NCBI GenBank assembly: GCA_934464705.1
Contig: CAKSKB010000004.1
Span: 1-64,000 of the forward strand
Direction: 5' to 3'
DNA from: an uncultured Clostridia bacterium
GTDB lineage: Bacteria > Bacillota > Clostridia > HGM11514
Length of the DNA stretch: 64,000 nt
The notes beneath the pieces are model-generated. The model made no database searches. It saw only the letters and a list, made by a program, of their open reading frames with translations, and had not been told where the DNA came from. Shown here piece by piece: positions 8,053-16,357 of this stretch. The translations under genes were made by a program, and so were the position numbers. Positions within the stretch are counted from its first letter, which is position 1, and every line of letters begins with the position of its first letter.

Positions 8053-9528
8053 TTATTTATTCTCTGTTGCAAGCCATTCGTCAAGCTGTCTCTGAACCTC
8101 GTCCATAACAACTTTTCTGCCGGCGGTGTCGAGTTTTTCCTGTCTTTCGGGGAACACAACCTCGGGGTCCTGGAGACCAAAACCGAGAATCTTTGAGTAT
8201 TCCTGCTTTACGGAGGAAATCTGCGACATTTCCGATTCTACCGGAGCCGGGTCAAAGCTGAATCCGATATACGGGTCAACATCGGCTTCTTCGTTTTCCT
8301 TTTTGGTCTGTTCCCAAACGCCGTCCTCATAAGAAGGCGCAAGGTATGCGAGGAACTGACTGCCTACCATAAATTCCGCAATGTAATATGCGCTGCCTGC
8401 GTCCCTGTTCATTCTGTTGGGGTCGTTGGGGTCTTTTTCGTAATCTCTGCCCTCTAACCCATAGCAAAGAAGGTTCAGAAGATACTGGTCTTCAAAGAGA
8501 AGGTCGATGAGCCTGAGTGCCCTAACGGGGTTTTTGGAACCCGCACTGATTGCATTAAGCGTTGACTGAATTCCGCCACGGTTCAGGATGGCTCTGCCGG
8601 TCGGGCGCGCAATTACATCGTAACCGTTTGAAAGCTTGAACTTACCGGCGTTTCCCGGGAGGTATCTTGAATAGTTGGCGTATACCTTTTTCTGCTTGAC
8701 AAGTGAGCTTGTATCATCAAGAGTTGCAATGTCCGCCGGGAAGAAGCCCTTTTCATTCCAGCGCCTTTTGATTTTTGCCATTTCAAAGTTTTCATCGTAG
8801 CTGTCGGTAACCTTATCGTTTATAATATCATATCCGCCGGCTGTAGATGAGCGCTCGCCGTGGTCTATGAAGTAGCTGCTGTCCGATGTCGTGATTGCGA
8901 AATCCGATGGTTCGCCTTCTCTTACAACATCGTAAATTTCTTCGATATCATCCATTGAAGAAGCTGCGTCTATTTTGTCGGTAAGGTTGTACTTTTCGGA
9001 AATATCTTTAATGAAAGTCATACCGTTTTGGCTGTAAAGAACCTGCTCAACCGGAACGCCGTAGATTTTACCGCCTATGGTTGCGGCTTCCCAGATACCG
9101 TCTTTATAGCGTGCTTTAAGAGAGGCAAGCTCCGGCAGCTCAAGATAATCGTCAAGCGCAAGAAAAGCTCCTTTTGCCACATTCGGCTCATATCTGTTCG
9201 CCCAGTTTGATGTCCAGATGATGTCAACCGCTTCATCAGATGCAAGCGCAAGCTGAACCTTGGAATCGTAATCGCCGGGTTCGATGCACTGAATGTCAAG
9301 GCTTGCGTTAAGCTTTTCCTCAACATATTCGTTCGCCTTTTCCATTACCTCCTTAAAGCCCTTGGGCTCCGAAGTCCTTATGTACCAAACCAAATCCACA
9401 TGCTTTTCGGGGTCATCTGCGATAATCCCCGCCTTTTTCTTGCCGCTGTTTGACGAACCGCACGCACAAAGCGAAACAGCTATCGAAAGCGCAAGAACTG
9501 CCGAAATAATTCTGCTGAGTTTTTTCAT
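8053..9528 (-). CDS. Extracellular solute-binding lipoprotein, DUF3502-type (copy 4)
   Basis: A 491-aa lipoprotein, closely similar to copy 5 (over the first 110 residues they differ at only a few positions). The start is taken at the ATG at 9526-9528, 5 nt after AGGAG. An in-frame TTG two codons upstream abuts the Shine-Dalgarno and is rejected. The lipobox is L-C-A-C, and the C-terminal signature GLEGRDYEKDPNDPNRMNR shows the family. It has its own promoter and terminator. The ligand is unknown. Confidence 0.88.
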   Translation of the reverse strand: MKKLSRIISAVLALSIAVSLCACGSSNSGKKKAGIIADDPEKHVDLVWYIRTSEPKGFKEVMEKANEYVEEKLNASLDIQCIEPGDYDSKVQLALASDEAVDIIWTSNWANRYEPNVAKGAFLALDDYLELPELASLKARYKDGIWEAATIGGKIYGVPVEQVLYSQNGMTFIKDISEKYNLTDKIDAASSMDDIEEIYDVVREGEPSDFAITTSDSSYFIDHGERSSTAGGYDIINDKVTDSYDENFEMAKIKRRWNEKGFFPADIATLDDTSSLVKQKKVYANYSRYLPGNAGKFKLSNGYDVIARPTGRAILNRGGIQSTLNAISAGSKNPVRALRLIDLLFEDQYLLNLLCYGLEGRDYEKDPNDPNRMNRDAGSAYYIAEFMVGSQFLAYLAPSYEDGVWEQTKKENEEADVDPYIGFSFDPAPVESEMSQISSVKQEYSKILGFGLQDPEVVFPERQEKLDTAGRKVVMDEVQRQLDEWLATENK

Positions 9529-9562
9529 AGTCAATCTCCTTTTTATAAGTTAGTATATTTTG

Positions 9563-9591
9563 ATTATAACATTAATTCCGGAATATGACCA
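9563..9591 (-). promoter_or_regulatory. Promoter for binding-protein copy 4
   Basis: TGGTCA (9586-9591), a 17-bp spacer and an extended TGt-TATAAT (9563-9568) are on the minus strand. The -35 box is weak and the -10 is consensus. Confidence 0.65.
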
Positions 9592-9636
9592 TTTCGCAAA
9601 CAAACCCAAACTGTTCTGAAACAAACTTTTTTGACA

Positions 9637-9670
9637 GAAAAAAGGCGGCTCCATTTTAGGAACCGCCTTT
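9637..9670 (-). terminator. Rho-independent terminator of binding-protein copy 5
   Basis: The stem AAAGGCGGCTCC (9641-9652) with GGAACCGCCTTT (9659-9670) has one G-U type pair. A run of T follows on the minus strand. It lies 9 bp after the stop at 9680. Confidence 0.88.
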
Positions 9671-9679
9671 AATATCATT

Positions 9680-11158
9680 TTATTTGCCTTCGGAAGCAAG
9701 CCATTCGTCAAGCTGTCTCTGAATTTCATCAATAACAACCTTCTGACCTGCCATTTCGAGTTTTTCCTGTCTTTCGGGAACCGTAACCTCAGGGTCCTGA
9801 AGTCCGTAACCGATAATCTTGTTATATTCCTGACCAACAGAAGAAATCTGCGACATTTCGGACTCTACCGGAGAGGGGTCAAAGCTGAAACCGATATACG
9901 GGTCAACATCAGCTGCCTCGTTTTCCTTCTTGGTCTGTTCCCAAACATCGTCCTCATAGGAAGGAGCAAGGTATGCAAGGAACTGGCTGCCTACCATAAA
10001 TTCCGCAATGTAATATGCGCTGCCTGCGTCCCTGTTCATTCTGTTGGGGTCGTTGGGGTCTTTTTCATAATCTCTGCCTTCGATACCGTAGCAAAGAAGG
10101 TTCAGAAGATACTGGTCTTCAAAAAGAAGGTCAATGAGCCTGAGTGCCCTAACGGGGTTTTTGGAGTTAGCGCTGATTGCGTTGAGTGTTGACTGAACAC
10201 CGCTTCTGTTCAGGATTGCTCTCGATGTGGGGATTGCAATTACATCGTAACCGTTTGAAAGTTTGAACTTGCCGGCATTGCCCGGAAGGTTTCTTGAATA
10301 ATTGGAATAAACCTTTTTCTGCTTAACAAGAGAACTTGTGTCATCAAGGGTTGCGATATCCGCCGGGAAGAAGCCCTTTTCGTTCCAGGTTCTCATTCTC
10401 TTAGCGTTATCCACGGTTTCATCATAGCTGTCGGTAACCTTATCGTTGATAATGTCGAAACCGCCGGCTGTAGAGGAACGCTCGCCGTGGTCAACGAAGT
10501 ATCCCGGACTGGCCTGTGTTGTGATAGCAAAATCAGAAGACTCGCCTTCTCTTACAACATCGTAAATTTCTTCGATATCGTCCATAGAGGAAGCGGAGTT
10601 GATTTTGTCGGTAAGGTTGTACTTTTCGGAAACATCCTTAATGAAAGTCATACCGCCCTGGTTGTAAAGCACCTGTTCAACCGGAACGCCGTAAATCTTG
10701 TTTGCAACCGTTGCAGCCTCCCAGATACCGTCTTTGTAGCGTGCCTTAAGTGACTTGAGCTCGGGCAGTTCAAGATAATCGTCAAGTGCAAGGAACGCGC
10801 CCTTTGCCACGTTAGGCTCGTACTTATTTGCCCAGTTTGACGTCCAGATGATGTCAACCGCTTCATCAGATGCAAGCGCGAGCTGAACCTTGGAATCGTA
10901 ATCGCCGGGCTCGATGCACTGAATGTCGAGGCTTGCATTAAGCTTTTCCTCAACATATTCGTTAGCCTTTTCCATAACTTCTTTGAAGCCTGAGGGTTCG
11001 GATGTCCTTATGTACCAAACCAAATCCACATGCTTTTCGGGGTCATCTGCGATAATCCCCGCCTTTTTCTTGCCGCTGTTCGACGAACCGCACGCACAAA
11101 GCGAAACAGCTATCGAAAGCGCAAGAACTGCTGAAATAATTCTGCTGAATTTTTTCAT
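9680..11158 (-). CDS. Extracellular solute-binding lipoprotein, DUF3502-type (copy 5)
   Basis: A 492-aa lipoprotein with signal peptide MKKFSRIISAVLALSIAVSL and the L-C-A-C lipobox. It is nearly identical to copy 4 in the N-terminal 110 residues and the C-terminal third. It carries local replacements in the middle (for example NAKRMRTWNEKGFF where copy 4 has MAKIKRRWNEKGFF). The AAGGAG site is 8 nt before the ATG. It is the copy closest to the ribosomal cluster but is separated from rplQ by a strong terminator and has its own promoter. The pattern suggests recent duplication with diversification of the ligand-facing part. Confidence 0.88.
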   Translation of the reverse strand: MKKFSRIISAVLALSIAVSLCACGSSNSGKKKAGIIADDPEKHVDLVWYIRTSEPSGFKEVMEKANEYVEEKLNASLDIQCIEPGDYDSKVQLALASDEAVDIIWTSNWANKYEPNVAKGAFLALDDYLELPELKSLKARYKDGIWEAATVANKIYGVPVEQVLYNQGGMTFIKDVSEKYNLTDKINSASSMDDIEEIYDVVREGESSDFAITTQASPGYFVDHGERSSTAGGFDIINDKVTDSYDETVDNAKRMRTWNEKGFFPADIATLDDTSSLVKQKKVYSNYSRNLPGNAGKFKLSNGYDVIAIPTSRAILNRSGVQSTLNAISANSKNPVRALRLIDLLFEDQYLLNLLCYGIEGRDYEKDPNDPNRMNRDAGSAYYIAEFMVGSQFLAYLAPSYEDDVWEQTKKENEAADVDPYIGFSFDPSPVESEMSQISSVGQEYNKIIGYGLQDPEVTVPERQEKLEMAGQKVVIDEIQRQLDEWLASEGK

Positions 11159-11206
11159 ACTTTTACTCCTTTATTGTTAGAATTCGATGGTGTCATCGTT
11201 ATAGAT

Positions 11207-11235
11207 ATTATAGCATATCTGCACAAAAAAGTAAA
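11207..11235 (-). promoter_or_regulatory. Promoter for binding-protein copy 5
   Basis: TTTACT (11230-11235), a 17-bp spacer and an extended TGc-TATAAT (11207-11212) are on the minus strand. Confidence 0.7.
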
Positions 11236-11290
11236 GTACTTTTTGTAATTATATTGACTTTTTTTATGACAAGATTGACATGTTTAAACG

Positions 11291-11325
11291 AAAAAAGCCC
11301 CGGCAGAATTGCCGGAGCTTTTTTT
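11291..11325 (-). terminator. Terminator of the S10-spc-alpha ribosomal cluster
   Basis: The stem GCCCCGGC (11297-11304) with GCCGGAGC (11311-11318) is flanked by six A and seven T residues. It therefore works on the minus strand after rplQ and could also stop plus-strand transcription. Confidence 0.9.
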
Positions 11326-11337
11326 ATCAACCCATAA

Positions 11338-11679
11338 TTAAACTAACTCTAAAATAGCCATGGGTGCACAGTCGCCTCTGCGCGGACCCATCTTAACAAC
11401 ACGGGTGTAACCGCCGTTTCTGTCAGCATATTTAGGAGCAATTTCGTCAAAGAGCTTTTTAACAACATCTTCTTTTGTGATGTAAGCCAAAGCCTGACGC
11501 CTTGAATGCAGGGTATTTGTTTTGCCGAGAGTAATCATCTTGTCGACAATAACTCTTGTTTCCTTAGCTCTCATTTCGGTAGTTGTAATCTTGCCGTTTT
11601 CAAGAGCGGAAGTAACAAGATTTCTGAGCATAGCGCGTCTCTGATCGGCGGGACGGCCTAATTTTCTGTTACCTGCCAT
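11338..11679 (-). CDS. rplQ: 50S ribosomal protein L17
   Basis: 113 aa, the usual length of bacterial bL17. It opens with NRKLGRPADQRRAMLRNL and ends with the conserved YADRNGGYTRVVKMGPRRGD block. It is the last gene of the ribosomal cluster, after rpoA as in most Firmicutes, and is followed by the cluster terminator. Confidence 0.97.
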   Translation of the reverse strand: MAGNRKLGRPADQRRAMLRNLVTSALENGKITTTEMRAKETRVIVDKMITLGKTNTLHSRRQALAYITKEDVVKKLFDEIAPKYADRNGGYTRVVKMGPRRGDCAPMAILELV

Positions 11680-11697
11680 AGTCGTTTACCTCCTTAG

Positions 11698-12657
11698 TTA
11701 TTGTTGATCTTCTTCATCGGACAGCGACAGCCCTAATGAAACAAGCTTATTCATAACTTCTTCAAGAGACTTTCTGCCCAGGTTTCTTACCTTCATCATG
11801 TCCTCTTCGGTTCTGTTGATAAGGTCGCCAACAGTATTGATTCCCGCACGCTTCAAGCAGTTGTAGGAACGAACCGAGAAGTCAAGATCCTCGATAAGCA
11901 TACTCAAAATTTTGTCCGGTCTTGCTTCTTCCTTTTCCTTCATGATTTCGGTATCCTTAGCCGCATCGGAAAGTTCGATGAACAGGTTAAGGTGCTCGTT
12001 CATGATTTTTGAACCAAGACTCAGTGCCTCATCGGGCGCAATGACTTCGTTTGTCCAGATTTCAACTGTAAGCTTATCAAAATCGGTATCTCTGCCCACA
12101 CGGGTGTTTTCAACGGTATAGTTGAACTTCTTAACGGGTGTGAACGCAGAGTCAACCGGAATCACACCGATTACCGACTGTGCAAGGCTTTCCTTATTTT
12201 TATCGGACGAAACGTAGCCGCGGCCGCGGTCGAGGGTAATTTCCATATACAGTCTGCCTTCCTCATTGAGTGAAGCAATGTGAAGGTCACCGTTCAAAAT
12301 TTCAACATCGGCGTCTTCCTTAATATCGGAAGCGCAGATTTCACATGGACCCTTCGCGTCGATATAAACAACCTTAGGTCCGTCGCAATGAAGCTTTGCA
12401 GCTAACTTTTTAATGTTAAGTATAATTTCGGTGACATCCTCTCTCACCCCGGGAAGAGTTGAGAATTCATGGAGAACGCCATCGATCTTAACAGATGTAA
12501 CCGCAACACCCGGAAGCGACGAAAGAAGAATTCTTCTTAAGCAATTGCCGAGTGTTATACCGAAGCCACGCTCTAATGGCTCGGCAACAAATTTTCCGTA
12601 TGAACCGTCATCAGCCTGTTCAACACATTCGACTCTCGGTTTTTCGATTTCCAACAT
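11698..12657 (-). CDS. rpoA: DNA-directed RNA polymerase subunit alpha
   Basis: 319 aa. The N-terminal domain carries the dimerisation segment GFGITLGNCLRRILLSS. The C-terminal domain (about 245-319) has the DNA- and activator-contacting helices with SVRSYNCLKRAGINTVGDL and a VRNLGRKSLEEV helix-hairpin-helix. The start is the ATG at 12655-12657, 8 nt after GGAGG. An in-frame TTG two codons upstream is too close to that site. It lies between rpsD and rplQ as usual. Confidence 0.97.
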   Translation of the reverse strand: MLEIEKPRVECVEQADDGSYGKFVAEPLERGFGITLGNCLRRILLSSLPGVAVTSVKIDGVLHEFSTLPGVREDVTEIILNIKKLAAKLHCDGPKVVYIDAKGPCEICASDIKEDADVEILNGDLHIASLNEEGRLYMEITLDRGRGYVSSDKNKESLAQSVIGVIPVDSAFTPVKKFNYTVENTRVGRDTDFDKLTVEIWTNEVIAPDEALSLGSKIMNEHLNLFIELSDAAKDTEIMKEKEEARPDKILSMLIEDLDFSVRSYNCLKRAGINTVGDLINRTEEDMMKVRNLGRKSLEEVMNKLVSLGLSLSDEEDQQ

Positions 12658-12705
12658 GTGCAAAACCTCCTTCGCAAAATAAGAGATTTATCAAAAATCT
12701 CAGTA

Positions 12706-13332
12706 TTACTTAGAATACAATTCGACGATAAGATGTTCCTCGATGGGAAGATCTATATCTTCTCTTGCAGCCAGGGAAACAACCTTAACCTGCATATTGT
12801 CAACATCAACGTCGAGCCATTTTGCCTTAGGCTTGCCTGCTGTGGCATCACAAACGTTCTTTATCTTAACGCTGTTTCTGCTTGTTTCTTTAACGGCGAT
12901 AACATCTCCGGCCTTAACGAGGAAGGAAGGAATGTTAACCTTTTTGCCGTTTACCGTAAAGTGACCGTGTCTTACAAGCTGTCTTGCTTCGGGTCTTGAC
13001 ATAGCAAAGCCGGCTCTGTAAACAACATTGTCGATTCTGCTTTCAAGGATAGAAAGCAGGTTTTCACCGGTAACACCCTTAGCCTTGGAAGCCATTTCAA
13101 AGTATTTTCCGAACTGGCTTTCAAGAACTCCGTAATATCTTCTAACCTTCTGCTTTTCTCTGAGCTGTAAGCCGTATTCGGACATTTTCTTTCTTGCCTG
13201 GCCGTGCTGACCGGGAGCATAGGTTCTTCTGTCCAAAGCGCACTTACCCGTATAGCAGCGGTCACCCTTCAAGAAAAGCTTCTGGCCTTCTCTGCGGCAA
13301 AGTCTGCACACTGCAGCTGTATATCGTGCCAT
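12706..13332 (-). CDS. rpsD: 30S ribosomal protein S4, zinc-binding form
   Basis: 208 aa, the primary 16S-binding protein of small-subunit assembly. Cys9-x2-Cys12 and Cys26-x4-Cys31 form the zinc site of the C+ form. The S4 RNA-binding domain follows at about 98-160 (SRIDNVVYRAGFAMSRPEAR). Its place between rpsK and rpoA is canonical. Confidence 0.97.
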   Translation of the reverse strand: MARYTAAVCRLCRREGQKLFLKGDRCYTGKCALDRRTYAPGQHGQARKKMSEYGLQLREKQKVRRYYGVLESQFGKYFEMASKAKGVTGENLLSILESRIDNVVYRAGFAMSRPEARQLVRHGHFTVNGKKVNIPSFLVKAGDVIAVKETSRNSVKIKNVCDATAGKPKAKWLDVDVDNMQVKVVSLAAREDIDLPIEEHLIVELYSK

Positions 13333-13378
13333 ATTTGCACCTCCATATGTTATTCAATAATTTCTTAACCCGAAACAA

Positions 13379-13774
13379 TCAAACTCTGCGGCGTTTCGGC
13401 GGTCTGCATCCGTTGTGAGGAATAGGTGTAACATCCTTGATCATGCTGACTTCAAGACCTGCACCCTGAAGCGCTCTGATAGCAGCTTCTCTTCCGGCAC
13501 CGGGACCCTTAACAAATACTTCGACCCTCTTGAGGCCATGCTCCATAGCAGCTTTGGCAGCCGTTTCGGCAGCCATCTGAGCAGCAAAAGGAGTATTTTT
13601 CTTAGAACCGCGGAAACCCAGTCCGCCGGCGCTTGCCCATGAAAGAGCATTTCCGGCAACATCGGTAATTGTAACGATAGTGTTATTGAACGATGACTGG
13701 ATATGTGCTGCGCCGCTTTCGATATTCTTACGCTCACGCCTTCTGTGAGTCGTTCTCTTGACCGTTTTAGCCAT
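13379..13774 (-). CDS. rpsK: 30S ribosomal protein S11
   Basis: 131 aa, a platform protein near the mRNA exit. HIQSSFNNTIVTITDVAGN and the basic C-terminus ITPIPHNGCRPPKRRRV-type tail (here VTPIPHNGCRPPKRRRV) are diagnostic. It is separated from rpsM by 15 bp. Confidence 0.97.
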   Translation of the reverse strand: MAKTVKRTTHRRRERKNIESGAAHIQSSFNNTIVTITDVAGNALSWASAGGLGFRGSKKNTPFAAQMAAETAAKAAMEHGLKRVEVFVKGPGAGREAAIRALQGAGLEVSMIKDVTPIPHNGCRPPKRRRV

Positions 13775-13789
13775 AATAAATCCTCCTGA

Positions 13790-14158
13790 TTACTTCTTCT
13801 TACCTGCCATTGTTTTCTTGGGACCTTTTCTTGTTCTGGCATTATTCTTTGTATTCTGACCTCTAACGGGGAGACCTCTTCTGTGACGAAGTCCTCTGTA
13901 GCAGCCGATTTCGATAAGTCTCTTGATGTCAAGAGATACCTGCCTGCGAAGGTCACCTTCAACAGTGTACTGTGCGTCGATTATATCACGGAGCTTACCG
14001 TTTTCTTCTTCGGTAAGGTCCTTAACTCTTGTATCGGGATTAATTCCGGCTTCCGCAAGGATTTTTCTTGCGCTCTGGACACCGATACCGTAAATATAAG
14101 TCAAGCCGTATTCAATACGCTTCTCTTTAGGTAAATCAACACCTGCGATTCTTGCCAT
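13790..14158 (-). CDS. rpsM: 30S ribosomal protein S13
   Basis: 122 aa, a head protein that contacts the P-site tRNA and L5. MARIAGVDLPKEKR and the tail RTRKGPKKTMAGKKK are typical. The ATG at 14156-14158 is chosen. The in-frame GTG four codons upstream overlaps the AGGAGG site. A 106-bp gap with a hairpin separates it from rpmJ. Confidence 0.97.
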   Translation of the reverse strand: MARIAGVDLPKEKRIEYGLTYIYGIGVQSARKILAEAGINPDTRVKDLTEEENGKLRDIIDAQYTVEGDLRRQVSLDIKRLIEIGCYRGLRHRRGLPVRGQNTKNNARTRKGPKKTMAGKKK

Positions 14159-14212
14159 TGCTCTTTGCACCTCCTGTTTTTTGTGGTTATTTGGATAAAT
14201 AATATATTAATG

Positions 14213-14260
14213 CTGTTGCGCTGCATAAGGCTTGCGCCCTATGCCAGCCGCTCGCAACAG
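14213..14260 (-). other. Hairpin in the rpmJ-rpsM gap
   Basis: Arms CTGTTGCG (14213-14220) and CGCAACAG (14253-14260) pair perfectly and enclose a second near-perfect pair (GCATAAGG with CCCTATGC). No T tract follows on the minus strand, so it is not an ordinary terminator. A ribosomal-protein binding site or processing stem is possible. Confidence 0.55.
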
Positions 14261-14264
14261 TGCA

Positions 14265-14378
14265 TCAGCCCTGTTTCTGCTTGTGCTTGGGGTTTTCGCA
14301 GATAACCATTACTTTTCCTTTTCTTTTGATTACTTTGCATTTTTCACACATGGGTTTAACTGATGGTCTTACCTTCAT
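14265..14378 (-). CDS. rpmJ: 50S ribosomal protein L36, zinc-ribbon form
   Basis: A complete 37-aa gene beginning MKVRPSVKPMCEKCKVIKRK. The zinc ligands Cys11, Cys14, Cys27 and His32 are all present. The ATG at 14376-14378 lies 8-10 nt after GGAGG. It sits between infA and rpsM, its usual place. Confidence 0.97.
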   Translation of the reverse strand: MKVRPSVKPMCEKCKVIKRKGKVMVICENPKHKQKQG

Positions 14379-14400
14379 GGAAATAAACCTCCTTAAAAAA

Positions 14401-14619
14401 TTACTTTGCCCGCCATGTAATTCTGCCTTTTGTCAGGTCGTAAGGCGACATTTCGACCGTCACCTTATCTCCGGGAAGAATTCTTATAAAGTTCATTCTT
14501 AGTTTACCTGATATATGAGCCAGAATCTGATGACCGTTTTCCAATTCGACCTGGAACACTGCGTTAGGCAGGGCTTCGACAACCGTGCCCTCCAGTTCCA
14601 AAACATCATCCTTTGCCAA
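14401..14619 (-). CDS. infA: Translation initiation factor IF-1
   Basis: 72 aa, an OB-fold factor that occupies the ribosomal A site during initiation. AKDDVLELEGTVVEALPN and RILPGDKVTVEMSPYDLTKG are diagnostic. The start is a TTG (14617-14619), 9 nt after AGGAGG. This gives exactly the family length and the standard (M)AKDD start. An earlier in-frame TTG touches the ribosome site and is rejected. Confidence 0.95.
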   Translation of the reverse strand: MAKDDVLELEGTVVEALPNAVFQVELENGHQILAHISGKLRMNFIRILPGDKVTVEMSPYDLTKGRITWRAK

Positions 14620-14653
14620 GATGACCAACCTCCTTTGAAATCCGGAAGCAAAT

Positions 14654-14932
14654 TTAGCTTCCTTGCCCGCCGGACAGCCTTGAAATTTCTTCCCTCACAT
14701 CGGAGTTTGAAACACGGCCGTCCTCAGCCAGTTTGTTACCTATAAATTCGCTATGCTGTCCAAGTAACTTTAAATGCTTGATTTTTTTCTTTTTGGGTTT
14801 TTCAACCCTGCGCATCCTGCCGTCACTTATGAAAACATGCCGCTGATCGCATAGGGACATAACGATAAAAATTCTGTCCTTGTCCCGTCCTGCCACAGAT
14901 TTCACGAATGCTGACGGGTAAAAATCCTCCAC
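14654..14932 (-). CDS. KOW-domain RNA-binding protein (L14e-like)
   Basis: A 92-aa basic protein. The N-terminal KOW-type segment (FVKSVAGRDKDRIFIVMSL) is followed by a lysine-rich stretch (RVEKPKKKKIKHLKLLG). A protein of this kind often sits between map and infA in Clostridia. The GTG start follows an AGGTGA site. It is probably a ribosome- or rRNA-associated accessory protein; the exact role is not known. Confidence 0.8.
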   Translation of the reverse strand: MEDFYPSAFVKSVAGRDKDRIFIVMSLCDQRHVFISDGRMRRVEKPKKKKIKHLKLLGQHSEFIGNKLAEDGRVSNSDVREEISRLSGGQGS

Positions 14933-14951
14933 TGATTAATCACCTCATACA

Positions 14952-15701
14952 CTACTTAATCGTCAGAATTACCGGTTCATTATCAGTTATTAAAATGGTA
15001 TTTTCGTAATGTGCGGCGAGCTTTCGGTCGCGGGTGTATGTTGTCCACCCGTCATCCGCAACAAATACCTCCTTGCAGCCCTGGTTAACCATAGGCTCGA
15101 TTGCCAGAGTCATACCGGGATAGAGCCTCGGTCCTCTGCAAGGTGCGCCGTAATTCGGGATACTGGGGTCCTCATGAAGCTGGCTTCCCACGCCGTGACC
15201 TACAAAATCACGGACTACCGAAAAACCGTTATCCTCGACATAAGTCTGGATAGCATGAGAGATATTACTGAGTCTTTCACCCTGTTTTGCATGAGCGATT
15301 CCCTCAAAAAAGCTTTGCTTTGTAACATCAATCAGCCTTTGTGCTTCGCTGCTGATTTTCCCCGCACCGAAGGTTCGTGCGCAATCGGCATGATAGCCGT
15401 TTAAGAATACACCTATATCGATACTAACGATATCGCCTTCCTTAATGACCTTGTGCTTGCTCGGTATGCCGTGAATTATAACATCGTTTACCGATGCGCA
15501 CACAGACCCCGGGAAGCCCCTGTAATTAAGGAATGACGGCGTTGCGTTATGTGCCGTGATATAATCATGGGCGATTCTGTCCAGCTCTGCCGTGGTGACA
15601 CCCGGAACAATATTTTCCTCCATAAGTTCTAAAACCTCGGCGGCAATTATTCCGGCTGCCCTCATTTTTTGTATTTCTTTTTGTGATTTAACAGATATCA
15701 T
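14952..15701 (-). CDS. map: Methionine aminopeptidase, type I
   Basis: 249 aa. It removes the initiator methionine from new proteins in the cytoplasm. The dinuclear metal ligands are visible in SIDIGVFLNGYHADCARTF (two Asp), GHGVGSQLHEDPSIPNYG (His), LAIEPMV (Glu) and AHYENTILIT (Glu). It follows adk with a 2-bp gap, so the two are translationally coupled. Confidence 0.96.
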   Translation of the reverse strand: MISVKSQKEIQKMRAAGIIAAEVLELMEENIVPGVTTAELDRIAHDYITAHNATPSFLNYRGFPGSVCASVNDVIIHGIPSKHKVIKEGDIVSIDIGVFLNGYHADCARTFGAGKISSEAQRLIDVTKQSFFEGIAHAKQGERLSNISHAIQTYVEDNGFSVVRDFVGHGVGSQLHEDPSIPNYGAPCRGPRLYPGMTLAIEPMVNQGCKEVFVADDGWTTYTRDRKLAAHYENTILITDNEPVILTIK

Positions 15702-15703
15702 AA

Positions 15704-16339
15704 TTAAAGCGCCTCGATAATCTCAAAAACATTCTTAGTGATATTATCCAGAGTGTCATCCGCATTAACCTGCTTCAGAACTCCCATTTTATCATAGTAG
15801 CCTTTGAGAGGCTCGCTCTGCTCATAGTAAACCTTAAGGCGGTTTTTAATAGTTTCGGGCTTATCATCATCACGGGTAATAAGGTCGGCATCGCACTTAT
15901 CGCACTTTTCACCTTTTGCCGACGGCTTATTATCAACATGGAAGGTTGCTCCGCACTTAGGGCACTCGCGTCTTCCGGCAAGTCTCTTAATAATCACATC
16001 ATCGGCAACTTCAAAGGAAAGTGCAAGGTCGATTTTAACGCCGAGCTCTTTGAGTGCGTCCGCCTGAGCGATTGTGCGCGGAAATCCGTCAAGGATAAAT
16101 CCGTTTGCGCAATCGGGATTTTTAAGTCTGTCCGAAATCATGCCGATGATAACATCATCGCCCACAAGCTTACCTGCGTCAATCAATTCCTTAGCCATTT
16201 TGCCGAACTCCGTACCCTCGCGGATAGCCGCGCGGAGCATAGCGCCGGTTGAAATGGTGGGAATATTATATTTCTTGGAAATTATTTCTGCCTGGGTACC
16301 TTTTCCCGTTCCGGGGGCACCTAACATAATCATATTCAT
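15704..16339 (-). CDS. adk: Adenylate kinase, zinc-lid form
   Basis: 211 aa. It interconverts ATP + AMP and 2 ADP. The P-loop is GAPGTGKGTQ near the N-terminus. The lid carries CPKC and CDKC, the four-Cys zinc site typical of Gram-positive enzymes. The ATG at 16337-16339 is preferred because GGTGAC lies just upstream. An ATG four codons earlier has no ribosome site. Confidence 0.95.
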   Translation of the reverse strand: MNMIMLGAPGTGKGTQAEIISKKYNIPTISTGAMLRAAIREGTEFGKMAKELIDAGKLVGDDVIIGMISDRLKNPDCANGFILDGFPRTIAQADALKELGVKIDLALSFEVADDVIIKRLAGRRECPKCGATFHVDNKPSAKGEKCDKCDADLITRDDDKPETIKNRLKVYYEQSEPLKGYYDKMGVLKQVNADDTLDNITKNVFEIIEAL

Positions 16340-16357
16340 GCTTGTCACCATCCGGAA

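Noticed and set aside
6428..11158. The repeated sequence blocks could suggest a repeat array or assembly duplication.
   Set aside because: Copies differ throughout, and promoters, terminators and spacers are all different, so they are true paralogues; no CRISPR-like spacing.
13441..13962. Minus-strand 173-codon frame spanning rpsK and rpsM.
   Set aside because: It is a shifted frame across two certain ribosomal genes.
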